Shown in pieces: positions 44,255 to 55,478 of a stretch of DNA of 64,000 bases. The notes beneath the pieces were generated by a model. The model saw only the letters and a program-made list of their open reading frames with translations, was not told the origin of the DNA and made no database searches. The DNA is from Kingdonia uniflora (Eukaryota; Streptophyta; Magnoliopsida; Ranunculales; Circaeasteraceae): positions 992,001 through 1,056,000 of the forward strand of contig JACGCM010001166.1 of NCBI GenBank assembly GCA_014058105.1. Reading direction: 5' to 3'. How positions within the stretch are numbered: the stretch's first letter is position 1; each line of letters opens with the position of its first letter. A program made the translations under genes and the position numbers.

Positions 44255-44830
44255 GATTCGGCAAAAATGATAACAAAGGAAGAAAGTTGAGTTTTGAGAT
44301 ATAAGATAAATGAGTTGATTGTAGAAGATTAAGAAAGTAGAAGATGAATGGGTTTTATAGATAGAGAAAAAACTAGCCGTTTATAGTCGCTGAGCATCTT
44401 GTTATCCAAGTTTGATCAGGAAAAAACTAAGAAATACAGAGGAACCAACATATATTTCATGCAGGCTTTTGCCGTGCACTTCTGAACTGCGCGGCAAGAA
44501 CTAGCCATTTGGTTTGGTTTAAATCTAAGTCGTGCACGTGTTTTAATCTAAGTCGTTGTCTATACGCGCAGTTCAGAAGTGTGCGGCATGGGAGCCACTG
44601 GAAGCTTGACAAGTGTCAACATCTTATTGGCTCGTAGGCTACGCACATTTCAGAAGGGCGCGACATTAATCCACCAAAAATCCATACCTTGCCACGTGGA
44701 TTATCTACCTAGCTGCTCAGAGGTGAATTTGGCTTGAAGAGGGTGGATTTGAGAATCCACCTTGCCACGTCATGGTGCACCTAGCTGCTGTGATGCTCTA
44801 AAGAGACATTAGCTATTTCTTTGGTGTTTA

Positions 44831-44850
44831 AGAGAGAGAGAGAGAGAGAG
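44831..44850 (+). repeat. (GA)n repeat upstream of the X8 gene
   Basis: A run of about ten AG units lies between the Harbinger end and the start codon. GA repeats are common in plant core promoters and 5' UTRs and may bind GAGA-binding (BBR/BPC) factors. Confidence 0.7.
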
Positions 44851-44861
44851 CTTTATGTGCA

Positions 44862-46092
44862 ATGGGGACTAAGTTATGGATCTTTCAGTGTGTTCTTATG
44901 ATGGGATACAATCTAGGTATGTTATGCCCAACTCTTGAATTCTTTGAACACAAACTTGTATATTTTCTCTCATGCACAAAAATATTTCAGCTTATACAGC
45001 GAGGGCAACGCTACAAGAGAAGGTGGAGTCGATAATTCCTATAACAACATTTTCTCCTCCTGAAGGAAACACAACGTTCATCGGTGGCACAACATGGTGC
45101 GTTGCTTTACCTGGTGTTTCACAGGATGATATACAGAAAGCGCTAGATTGGGCATGCGGGTCTGGGATGACTGATTGTAGTCCAATCAAATCAGGTGGAG
45201 AGTGCTTCAACCCTGATACCCTTCTTTCTCATGCTTCCTATGCTTTCAATAGTTACTACCAACAGAATGGGAATTCCGATATAGCTTGCAATTTTGGAGG
45301 GACGGCCATTGTAACTAAGAATAATCCGAGTATGTATTAGTCCATTCTCTTTCTTCAATTTCAATACTATTCGCTGCGCTGTAATTAGTTGTGATATTAG
45401 ATTAAAAACTCAAGACTTCGAAAATAAGTGAGGGTCTATTAGATGTCTTCATATTTTCAAAACCCCTTGTATGCATGCTTGCAGTATCTTCGTTTATAAC
45501 AGAAATTGCGATATTTTAGAAAAATACTTTATTGCAACAATTTGATTATTATGCATGGACACCCAATGCCTCAAAGCCGCCCGAAGGTCTTAGCTTCTTC
45601 AATTTTTTGCTACCAGATTCTTACCTTTAGTTTCCCCACGTTCATGATCTAGACGTTTACCATTACCGGTTACTTCTTTTCTGGTAAACAACAATACAGG
45701 GTCTAGACTTTTTCGACATATAGTAAAGAAAACTGCTTTTAAAATAGTAGAATTTATGAAAATGCTTGTGAAATACTACAATCTCTATTTTCCTGAATCT
45801 CAATGCAAGGGTTAAGAGAATTACCAAAAACAACCCAAGCATTATCAGCCAATATACATTATACTAATTAAGCTTTATGTTATTCTTTGATTACAGGTCA
45901 CGGAAAGTGCAGCTATGCTTCATCAGGGTATGTTTTCTGTATTGGGGAACAACTTTCCGTTATTTTCTTCTAACTTTTACCGATTTTCTTTTTCTTTTTT
46001 TCAGGATAGCTTCATCAGCAACTCCCTTGTACAAGCTGAGCTTTATGTTGTGGGGAGGACTTGGTGGTTTTTTGCTCCTTTTTTGTACATAA
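44862..46092 (+). CDS. X8/CBM43 callose-binding (PDCB-like) protein, 4 exons, 170 aa
   Basis: Exons: 44862-44916, 44991-45329, 45897-45927, 46005-46092, all GT-AG and in frame. A signal peptide is encoded mainly by exon 1 (MGTKLWIFQCVLMMGYNLA). The X8 domain occupies about residues 46-140 with TWCVALPG, DWACGSGMTDCSPI, GGECFNP, HASYAFNSYYQ, IACNFGGTA and GKCSYAS; the six cysteines form the usual disulfides in this family. It ends in a hydrophobic tail (LSFMLWGGLGGFLLLFCT), consistent with a GPI signal or membrane anchor. Family members bind callose at plasmodesmata or in walls. A GA repeat (44831-44850) lies just upstream, and the Harbinger transposon ends 63 bp before the ATG. Confidence 0.88.
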
Positions 46093-46903
46093 GAAACTGA
46101 TTAAGTTGTTCCTTTCTTTAAGGTTAGGGTAAGAACTAGGAATCTCTATTGCTTTCTCTAGTTGAAGGTAACTAAAATGTAGCTTTGCTTGTAGGTCACC
46201 AAATAAAGGTTTGTTAAATTTAAATTTAAATTTATTGGTCCCTAAAGGTAAAGCTTACAACGTCACACCAAAGTGGTTAACCGATTTAAATTGGGCTTGT
46301 TTTTGTTGATCTCCGAGTACTCCATTGTAATAGAACTCATTTAAAAATATAGACTTCAAAGCATATTAAGCTCTTGGTTATTTTTTGATGGTTTGAAGGA
46401 AACTAACAATTTGATTGCTTAACATCATTTTAATATCTAGTGCTACGCCAAACTGGTATCGAAGGTAACTTAAACATTTTAACCATAACTTTATTGATTC
46501 AAATGGTCTTCCCTTACCATTAGATTAATCTGTGTTCAGCATATACAACAGAAAGCATGAACAAATTTGTTTGAACAAATTAACAATTAAAAATACAACG
46601 GTACTCTACCACATTGTATGGAAAAAAAAAAAAAAAACCCAGAGAAAACCCCCATCGCCATATTTACTCCACTGGGGATGCTTTAATTTTTTTTACAGTA
46701 AGTTTTACGCTACGATGTCTTAGGAAAGATTTACTTCATTCAAGTGCAGTCTGAATAGCGTAAGTACAGTCCATGTCCGCTCACGTTCTTCCAGTCCCTA
46801 CGACCACCATACCAGGATATTCACATCTTCCAAACTTTAACCATTTGATAAAGTCGTTTTGAGTCGCGACTCTGATTTCATCAGTATTGGGATTTCATAC
46901 TTG
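46093..46903. other. Spacer between X8 gene and second Gypsy copy
   Basis: Non-coding. It contains the X8 3' UTR region and an A-rich run (about 46620-46636). No RNA gene or transposon end could be identified. Confidence 0.4.
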
Positions 46904-48034
46904 CAAGTTGCAACTTAAGCAGTTTGAATGCCCAAGATCATTCTTTACGGAGCAATTATTGTTTTCAGCTTGTTAGAACTAAGTTTTCAAAGTATAGTCT
47001 TTTGGAAAGAAATTTCCTGATGAATATGTCCTGAGGATTAAGGGTTTGGTTGTGTTTGGGGTTGAGTTATCAAGGCTTGACATTAGGAGTTGCTGAAGTT
47101 CAAAGCTTTGTCTTACCATAAGCGAATAAACATTGCATACAGTATTTCCTGATTAACGACAAAGCATGCTCTCGAAATACACATAATCAAAGAATATTTT
47201 TTATCTTTCACTCAATACAACCTCTCAACATCCTAGTAATCCACAATCAAATTAAAGTCTATCATAATCGAAGAATTAATACGAAGAACACAATTTGGAG
47301 GAATAGTTTTCCCAATAAGAGCTTCAATTACTCGATTGATTTGAATTATAATCAAATTCTTCTTTCAAACCCTAAGTTCTAGTTTACAAACTTGGATCCC
47401 TTTTATATTGCATAACCTTGCCCTTTTACGAAGGTTACAAATTTCTTAGTTACAATATAGGACAAATATGTCCTTAAATGTACTAAATTATGAAGTAGTC
47501 GCGATAGTCGTTCGAACGAACCGAACAACTGGCTCATTTAAGCTTGAAAACTGAGACAAAACCAATTGGTTTTCTGAAACCCAGAGTCATTCGAACGACT
47601 CAAAATGTCGTTCGTACGACATGAAAAATTATGCCTAGAAATTGAGACAGCTAGAATCCCTTCTTTGGTCTTCGACTCGTTCGAACGGCTCAAAGGCTCG
47701 TTCGAGCGACCTAGGCAAATAAGCCTATAAACAGCAACAGAAACATTGGTTTCACTTTCCTTCGAACTCGTTCGAACGGCTCCTAGGCTCGTTTAATCGA
47801 CTTGACATATTTTCAAGAGCTTGAATGTCTAGATTGGCTCCCCCCATTAGGAGCCTTGAGCTCCTGCTCAAGCTAGAACTGGAGATGAGGGAAAACTGTT
47901 GTGCCTATTTTCCTGTCGTACTACATCAACTTGCTAGGTAGTTGACATTTCTTTCTAACTCGGAATGACTCGATACTTCCCCGTCTTCTGGCACGAACCT
48001 TCATCTCTAGAATATTATCCTTCTAAAACAGATC

Positions 48035-49577
48035 TTATCTTTCCATCCATAAGTCATCAACGGATAGTAGACGAGTGTCGATTGTAGAGTCTTCATCTAA
48101 GAGAGACGGCTCAAATAGTTTCAAAAGCTCGACATTAATCACCGAATACATCTTCATAAATGGTGGCAAATCCAATTGGAAAGCGTTATCACCAATCTTC
48201 TTGAGTATAGTAAACGGGCCATAACGAATAGGTTTGAGCTTCTTACATTCTCCCTTTAGTCGTTCCTTCCCCAAATGCAACCAAACTAGGTCGTCATCTT
48301 GAAAAATACACTCAACTCGATGCTTATCATGTCAAGCCTTATACTGCGTTTGAGTCTTCTTCAATTGTACTTCAACCGCCTCATGAACCTTGCTTATCCT
48401 TTTAATGAAACGCTGAACTTTAACTTGTTCTTCTTCCTCCTTCCCTGACACCGTCTTATCTCCAAGACAAAAAGCCATATCAAAGGGGCTTTGTGGCAAG
48501 TACCCAAGACAAACTTCAAATAGAGACTTCAAAGTGGAACCATGAATCGCCCGGTTGAAAGCAAACTGAAGATATGGTAAACTCTCAATATCCTATGTCT
48601 TAGGATGCTTAAAATGGAATCCCCGTAATAAATGAACCAAAATGCGATTAACTACCTCTGTTTGCCCGTCAGTCTATTGATGATGAAATGTGGTACTTCT
48701 CTTTAACTTAGTATCTATCATCCCTCATAACGATATCCAGAAATGCCCTAAAAAGCGGCTATCCTTATCAAAAATAATAGAAGGGAGTCCGAAATACCTC
48801 CAAACGTCTCTAAAAAATAATTGCACTGCTCCTTCCCTGGTGACCGTCTTCTGGCATGGAATAAAAACTATCATCTTGCTGAATCGATCTACCACCACAA
48901 ACAGATAATCATTTTTATACTTGGTCATGGATAAACCACCCATAAAATCCATTGAAAAACTCTCCCAAGGTCGGCTAGATACCGGTAATGGTAAGTACAG
49001 TCCCAACTTATGATTGAAAGGCTTTGATGTGTTCCATAAAACACAATCACGAACCACACGAGTAACATCTGCCTGCATCTTCGGCCAATAAACAAAACCG
49101 TAAATTTAAAAGAGTCTTCTCAACCTCGAAATGACCTGCCACCCGGGAACAACGTGCCCCGTAAATCAAACCATCCTTCAATTCATACTCACATGTCTTG
49201 CCTTGCAGCAACTTTTGGTGAATCATAATAAGCTCCTTGTCGTCGTCATACCCTGTAACATACTCAGATGGAATAATAGGTTGTATCTGCATAGCTACCA
49301 ACAAAGCAGAAATAGTTGGTAATGGGGGTCGAGCTAACATGTCAGCCATTTTGTTCTCCACTCCTTTCTTATACTTGATAATCAAGGTGAAATGTTTTAG
49401 ACACGACATCCACTTCATGTGGTGAGCTTGCTGTAGCTTGGACTGTGTAGATAAGAACTGTAACGATTTGTGATCGGAATGTACCACAACCTCCTTCCCC
49501 AATAAGTAACTCCGCCAATGCTTCATTGATTGACATAATGCGTATAACTCCTTATCGTAGGTGGGATAGTTGCACAC
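48035..49577 (-). pseudogene. Gypsy RNase H end and integrase (second copy)
   Basis: The frame 49047-49577 carries RNase H end and the HHCC zinc region; 48725-49078 the integrase core with MDFMGGLS and IFDKDSRF; 48332-48532 and 48035-48280 the C-terminal region with the GPF module (RYGPFTILKKIGDNAFQLDLP). Frames change at each join and the Glu-containing part is interrupted near 48680. Order and sequence match the intron copy. Confidence 0.8.
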
Positions 49578-49579
49578 TG

Positions 49580-50640
49580 CTCTTGTAAATGTCTCAAAAT
49601 GGTATGCAATTGGCTTCCCATCCTATAACAAAATTACCCCTAATACATACTCTGATGCATCTGTTCCGACCTCAAAAAGATGTTGCAAATTCAGCAATGC
49701 TAACACTGGTGCATCTGTAATCTTTCGCTTCAGTAACTAAAAGGTCTTCGCATGGTAATCTTTCCATACAAACTTCACATCTGCATTTGTCAAAGAATGC
49801 AAAGGTGCTGAAATCTGAGAAAAATGCCGAATAAACTTTGGTAAATACTGGCAAGAACCCATAAAGCTTCACACTTCCGTCACTGAACGGGGTCTAGGCC
49901 AATTAGTAATGACCGAGACCTTTTCTGGATCTACCTTAATTTCACCTCCACCAACAATGAATTCCAAGTACTCTAGTTCATTCTTCCCAAACTCTCATAT
50001 CTTCCCATTGAGAAAAAGTTGTTGTGATCTCAATGCTTCCAATACTTTACGTATGTACACGAAGTGCTCCTCCCATGTTTGACTATATATCAACATATCA
50101 TCTAAATAAGTAGAAATCATCATTAAAAGCATAAATTACCTTATTTATCAACCGCATAAATGTCGTTGGAGCGTTGCATAACCTAAAATGCATCACCAAC
50201 CACTCGAAAAGTCCTTGTTTGGTCTTGAAAGCCGTCTTGCATGTATATTCTTCTCGGATTCTAACTTGATGGTAACCCGACTTAAGATCCATCTTTGTGA
50301 AAAACCGAGCATTTTGTAACTCATCTAAAATGTCGTTAATTCGTGGAAGCGAATAACGATTCTTCACAGTAATCTTGTTCAGCACCCGATAATCCACACA
50401 TTCTCCAAGACCCATCCTTCTTCGGCACCAATAACACCGGTGAACCACAAGGTGAGCAACTTGAATTAATAACATCTTGCTCTAAGAGCTCTTGTACCTA
50501 TTTCTTGATCTTCTCAAACTCGGTCACATAAGTCTGATACAACCTAATATTGGGTAGTAGCTCACCACTCACCCAGGTGATATCATGCTCCACATCCCTC
50601 TTACGCAGTATCCCTTATATACTAAGAAATAAGTCTTTAA
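49580..50640 (-). pseudogene. Gypsy reverse transcriptase (second copy)
   Basis: The frame 50098-50475 holds [21 protein letters not shown] and [17 protein letters not shown]. Downstream pieces to 49580 are recognisable in several frames, but the YLDD region near 50090-50105 is broken. It matches the RT of 21861-23140 and is not functional. Confidence 0.75.
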
Positions 50641-50669
50641 ACTCCTTGTAACTTCCCCATTTTAGTTTG

Positions 50670-51720
50670 TTACTTAGAAGACATTGCAATAGTACGCAAT
50701 ACTTTAGCCGACGGATTCTCTTGAGCCGATCGCACCAACAACAACACAAACTTGCCACTCGCATTAACCAACCTCTTCAGAGTCGCCATTACTAAATTAT
50801 TTGTAGTGACATGCTCCTTACAAGCATTCATATGAAACTCTTTTATCTCATTCACAAGATGATACTTGTGAGCTCTACGGCAATGAGTCGCATCTCGATT
50901 CCAAAGATAAGGGCTACCCAAAATGACTTGACACACATATAAAAGAACTACCTCACACGTCACCTCGTCAATAAATAATTCAGTGATCGCAAACTTGAAC
51001 GTACACTGCTTCGTGATCTTCAACTCAACGTCTTTCTGAATCCACCTCAAACCATATGGCTTAGGATGAGCCGTAGTAGTCAAACCTATCATCTTCACCA
51101 ACGCCTCAGAAATCAAGTTCTTCTTACAACCCGGATCAATGATAGCCTCTACTAAGCTCTGTTTTACCTTAATACTAACATGAAAAAGTTCTTCCCAACT
51201 CGTCTCCTCTGTAGCCATAGTTTGCTTAAACATAAGAGTAAGTTTGGGATTTAGTTTATCTAAATCAGGAAGATCAACAATTATTGCGGCTAGTGCACGT
51301 TTCTCTCTCTCTTGCTCCTCTCCTCCTTTGGCCTAAGCTCCGGGTAAAGTTTCTAACATTTATCTGAAATATGCTCGTTTGCCTTACAATGACTACAATA
51401 ATTCCCCTTGGATAAAAACTCCTCTCATTTGGACTCCCCCTTGTGTTTATTCTTCCAACTAGACTTGTACCCCGACTTACTCTTGTCGTCTTTCTTGCCA
51501 CTCTTTAAGTATTTGCCTTTAATAGAAATTGCCTTCACGATAGCGTCTTCGATATTAGCCACAGTAAAGAGTTTCAACTCCATTTTAATGGACTCCGACA
51601 AACCCCACGTGTACTTCATAAACACCTCATACTCGTCCACATCGATGTCCAAAACCAAAGCTTGGTTATGAAACTCTGTAGTGGACTCTTGTACGGATTG
51701 CCCATATTTTTTGGCGCAAA
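50670..51720 (-). pseudogene. Gypsy gag C-terminus and protease (second copy)
   Basis: Gag remnants are at 51425-51658 (LDIDVDEYEVFMKY) and a knuckle region lies near 51360-51400. The protease frame 50670-51233 contains IIDPGCKKNLIS and VILGSPYLW. The DPG in place of DTG/DSG agrees with the intron copy. Gag is cut at 51737 by the deletion that joins it to the right repeat. Confidence 0.8.
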
Positions 51721-52627
51721 TGGTACCATTTAAACCATGCTTGCAAGTTGCAACTTAAGCAGTTTGAATGCAAAAACTTATTCTTTACTAAGCAATTATT
51801 GTTTTCAGATTGTTAGAACTAAGTTTTCAAAGTATAGTCTTTTGGAAAGAGATTTTCTGATGAATTTGTCCTAAGGATTAAGGGTTAGGTTGTGTTTGAG
51901 TTGAGTTATCAAGGCTTGACATTAGAAGTAACTGAAGTTTAAAGTTTTGTCCTACCATAAGAAATACACATTGCATACAGTATTTTTCGTTTAACGATAA
52001 AGTGTGTGTTCTAAATACATGTATCATCAAAGAATATTTTTTTATCTTTCACTCAATACAATCTCTCACACCCTAATAATCCACAATCGAATTAGACTAT
52101 CCTAATTGAAGAATTAATAAGAATAACACAATTTGGCGAGATAATTTTCCCAATAAGAGCTTTAATTGCTCAATTGATTTTGATTACAATCGAATTCCTC
52201 GTTCAAATCCTAAGTACTAGTTTACAAACTTAAATCATTTTAATATTGCTTGCCATTTTACAGTTATAATATAAGACAAATATGCCCTTAAACGTACTAA
52301 TATAGAACCCATGGGTTCGTTCGAACAACTATAATATCTTCTTTTGGTCTTTGACTGGTTCGAACAGCTCCAAGGCTCGTTCGAACAACTTAGGCAAATA
52401 AGCCTATAAACAGCAACAGAACCATGGGTCGTTCGAACAACTAGAATCCCTTCTTTTTTGGTCTTCGACTCGTTCGAACAGCTCCAAGGCTCGTTTGAAC
52501 GACCTAGGCAAATAATCCTATAAACAGCAATAGAATCATTGGCTTCACTTTCCTTCAAACTCGTTCGAACGGCTCCAAGGCTCGTTCGAACGACTTAGCG
52601 TATTTTCAAGAGGTTGAATGTTTAAAT

Positions 52628-52871
52628 CCTCTTAGATCACCTAGTTACATAGTTACAGTTTTTAACAAATAGAACTTTAAAACTTATAACCTATAGTAGA
52701 AAATAACTCAATCACAAATGTTTCCTATATATCTTTACACTCAAATCCTTTGCTTGTAACTGTATTTTGCCTCTATGCACCCAAAACCTTGTAATCTCTT
52801 CAAACAACAATACCAAAAACGAAAAATATCCCGAAATAAATAGCTAAAAATTGTCGAAAGCCCCAAATATT
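52628..52871. other. Short spacer between the Gypsy repeat and the WD40 gene
   Basis: About 240 bp between the end of the Gypsy direct repeat and the WD40 stop codon; it should contain the WD40 3' UTR. No other feature. Confidence 0.5.
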
Positions 52872-54113
52872 TCAACCTAAAACTGCACACTTTTGCTTAG
52901 TTTTGCTTGATGGGGTGATCATATCTTCTTTCTTGAGAGAGTACTCTTTGGGAACCCACCAAACTCTAAGACTTCTATCAAGTCCCCCACTATAAAGCAA
53001 GAACCCACCACCAACACTATAAGGTGAAGCTTGCAAACACTTCACTGGCCCTTCATGTCCCCTAATAACTGCGACATTTGTAAGCAAACCACCCTTCTCT
53101 CTGTTCCAAACCCCAATTCTCTTATCAGCTGAACCACTGCAAACAAACTCCCCCATTACGCATAAACACAACACAGACATCTCATGAGCTTTTACTTCAC
53201 AAACTAAGGTCCAACTCTTAAGTTTCTTATCTTCTAACCATCCCATTATAAAGCCATCTGAGCTACCACCATAGACCACCATCCTAGTGTCATCACATAC
53301 AACTACAGAGTTCATTGAGATATCTTTGTGGCCTAACAACACCCCTTTTAAGCAATGTGTGTCAACGTTCTCGTCTTTACCCCAAAACTTGATTTTCCCG
53401 TCTGCAGAAGCAGAGTATATAATCCCTTTATGTGCAATTAGCCCGTTGATTGCGTCATCGTGAGCCTTTATTGATTCCAAGCATTTAAGGTCGGAGACAC
53501 GCCAAACCTTTAATGTCTTGTCCCATGATCCCGAGTAGATCATTCCGTTACAAACCGCTAAGCATGAGATACTATCGGCATGTTCGATCCATAATCGCTT
53601 GTGGTTTCGTCTAGTTTGGACGTAATTGCCCTGCTTCATGAACTTTCCCAAATAATCTTTAGTAGTGGGCAATGTGGAAATTAGCGTAAATACATTCTCT
53701 GAGCTCCTCGAAACTTTCCACACTCTAATTCGACTGTCTTGGTGTGCGGTAAAGACCTTGTTCCCCACGGCCATGACTGCCTTCACAGACCCTTCACCTT
53801 GTCCGAATTTTGCAAATCGGTGAAGATCGGGTTGTTGCCACACAATGATGTCTTTGCCTTGTGAAGCACTTAGGATGAATTCACCACATAGAGCTAAACA
53901 AGATATTGATCCCACGTGACCAGAGAGAACCGCTAGAGATCGATAGGACCCACATTCAGATGCTCTTGGAAATCGATATATGTCATCTTGGGGTTTCAAC
54001 TGTTGTGAATTGGCGGGGGTCTCAACGAAGTCGCTGCTATCGATGTTCCTGTTTGAGAGCAATGGGGTTGATAGTGTGGGTTCAAAAGCAGGAGGGGTTT
54101 TGGAGGAAACCAT
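52872..54113 (-). CDS. JINGUBANG-like WD40-repeat protein (413 aa, single exon)
   Basis: ATG at 54113, stop ending at 52872. After a Ser/Pro-rich N-terminus (about residues 1-58) seven WD-type repeats follow. The clearest are GHVGSISCLALCGEFILSAS, VFTAHQDSRIRVWKVS, MIYSGSWDKTLKVWRV, IIYSASADGKIKFW, VVYGGSSDGFIMGW, FVCSGSADKRIGVW and LLYSGGLDRSLRVWWV. The segment between repeats 2 and 3 (LPTTKDYLGKFMKQGNYVQTRR) and the intronless structure are typical of the plant JINGUBANG/WD40 group. Members act as scaffolds; JINGUBANG itself restrains pollen germination. The C-terminal tail is basic and ends KCAVLG. I see no damage. The exact paralogue cannot be told. Confidence 0.92.
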   Translation of the reverse strand: MVSSKTPPAFEPTLSTPLLSNRNIDSSDFVETPANSQQLKPQDDIYRFPRASECGSYRSLAVLSGHVGSISCLALCGEFILSASQGKDIIVWQQPDLHRFAKFGQGEGSVKAVMAVGNKVFTAHQDSRIRVWKVSRSSENVFTLISTLPTTKDYLGKFMKQGNYVQTRRNHKRLWIEHADSISCLAVCNGMIYSGSWDKTLKVWRVSDLKCLESIKAHDDAINGLIAHKGIIYSASADGKIKFWGKDENVDTHCLKGVLLGHKDISMNSVVVCDDTRMVVYGGSSDGFIMGWLEDKKLKSWTLVCEVKAHEMSVLCLCVMGEFVCSGSADKRIGVWNREKGGLLTNVAVIRGHEGPVKCLQASPYSVGGGFLLYSGGLDRSLRVWWVPKEYSLKKEDMITPSSKTKQKCAVLG

Positions 54114-55173
54114 GTTTATGGTTCAGAAAGAGAGAGAGAGAGAGATTGTTATCGTTGTGATTCTTGAAGAGGTGAAGCATGAGTTTCTTGCTTGTGGAAA
54201 GGATTTTGGTATTTTTAAAAGTTGTGTGGTGTTGGGTGGGTGGAGGTGTAACGGCTACTTTGAATAATTGGTCAGGGACCACCTACTTGTATTGCAATAT
54301 TTGTTCAAGGCTGTCCAAATGACAAAAATAAAAATAAAATCACATCTGGTCTTCGCCCGCTCTCCCGGATGAGTACGACTGATAAGTGTTCGTAATACTG
54401 AATGTGACCTGTAATCAGATGCAGTTTGAAAGTATACGACACTCTAGATTATATAGCTTTAGATCTTAATATTTTTCTAACAGAGATTCACAGTTGTTGG
54501 TATTTGACACTTATTACAGATTAAGATCAGAGGGATATATATAATAGTACCAAATTTTTATTTTCTTTTTTGCTGTGAGTTTGTGGATACAGATTATCTT
54601 AATCCACAAGAAATACTGGTTCAGGATGCTGTTCAACCCCATGGTGGAGGACGCAATTTTCGAATATACATGTATAGTAAGTATATTGAGATTTTCTACC
54701 CAAACACCCTGGTAAAACAGAATGTCTGATCTCGCTGGTTAAGCGAAGATAATCACCATGTAAGGAAACATAAATGTTTATTTGAAAAATGTGATCAAAA
54801 GTGGAAAAGTGCATTATAAATTTAATCATAAGGTCCAACTTAAAAGCAATTTATAACAGGTGAGTAACTTAGCTGTTTTATGATCTCAAAGAAGAGACCT
54901 TTGTTCCTGTTATCTATTTAAATAGCTATATTTCTATCAATTGCAGCTGAACTATATCAGAAAACTGTTCTTAGCTGCTTTGCTATCTTAAAAAAAAGGC
55001 CTTTGTTCCTGTATCATTTACCAGAAAGCTGTTCTATCTTCTCTCTTCTTTAACTTTGTTTTTATCTTTAGCAAAATCAGAAATAAATTGGCAATGCACC
55101 AGCTGCTTAGAACATCGAGAATCATACACAACAAATAAGGAAAATGTACCCATGTATATACAAAAAATTACAT
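54114..55173. other. Intergenic region: WD40 promoter and PrfB3-like 3' flank
   Basis: A GA/CT repeat (about 54128-54144) lies just upstream of the WD40 ATG as its probable 5' leader. The rest, to the release-factor stop codon at 55174, is AT-rich and holds no recognisable gene. Confidence 0.45.
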
Positions 55174-55469
55174 CTAGATTAGATGGTTATCAGTTGTTTG
55201 TCTAATATTGATATGAGCTCCAATAAGAGGTTCAATATGACCATCCAAAACAGAATTCAAGTCCGGCAATTGGATGCCGGTTTTTACATCTTGTACTAAC
55301 TTGTATGGGTGAAAAATATACCTGCGGGTTTCCCGACCCCACATGCCAACAATAGCGTCTTTCTTGATACTCTTTACATTGGACACACCTTGTTCCATGC
55401 CAAGCACAAGAAGTTTCGCCTTCAAACGGTTAAGGGCTTTGATTTTATTTGCAAAGTTGCTCCTTTCAC
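55174..55469 (-). CDS. PrfB3: PrfB3-like peptide-chain release factor, last exon (partial gene)
   Basis: A 3' splice acceptor (TATATGCAG on the minus strand, 55470-55478) precedes an exon coding for GERSNFANKIKALNRLKAKL, FHPYKLVQDVKTG and LPDLNSVLDGHIEPLIGAHI, ending at a stop at 55174-55176. This is the C-terminal part of bacterial-type class I release factors. The GERS and GAHI forms fit the plastid PrfB3 branch, which lost GGQ function and stabilises petB mRNA. No upstream exon with the GGQ-equivalent region is visible before the Copia element begins at about 56016. Either the gene continues beyond the transposons to the right of the window, or this is a stranded exon. Confidence 0.65.
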
Positions 55470-55478
55470 CTGCATATA

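Larger units (their letters stand above)
38127..44798. mobile_element. PIF/Harbinger transposon carrying a plant mobile domain gene
   Basis: A 6672-bp element with inverted ends GAGCATCCACAGCAG (left) and GAGCATCACAGCAGC (right, reverse-complemented) is flanked by TAA duplications (38124-38126 and 44799-44801). The TWA-type target and the DDE transposase inside place it in PIF/Harbinger. It contains three gene units: PMD gene (+, 38568-40331), Myb/NAM-like accessory ORF (+, 40975-42489) and transposase (-, 42926-44254). Subterminal regions on both sides contain GCGCAGTTCAGAA-type motifs followed by CGCGGC, partly as palindromes (38390-38412, 44467-44500, 44566-44590). Confidence 0.9.
46904..52627 (-). 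mobile_element. Second copy of the intron-type Gypsy, with extended repeats
   Basis: Minus-strand relative of 19682-25412. It is bounded by direct repeats 46904-47832 and 51738-52627. Each consists of an LTR-like part ending TTGTGGATTA (47237-47832 and 52078-52627) plus an extra stretch of about 330-340 bp (46904-47236 and 51738-52077) that the intron copy lacks. The polypurine tract GGGGGGAGCC abuts the left LTR at about 47835-47848. The 5' leader, primer-binding site and gag N-terminus are missing: gag sequence joins the right repeat directly at 51737/51738. LTRs hold many CGTTCGAACG palindromes. The coding frames are heavily broken. Confidence 0.75.

Noticed and set aside
53906..54267. Plus-strand frames over the 5' end of the WD40 gene
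   Set aside because: Antisense shadows of the WD40 coding region and its GA-rich leader.
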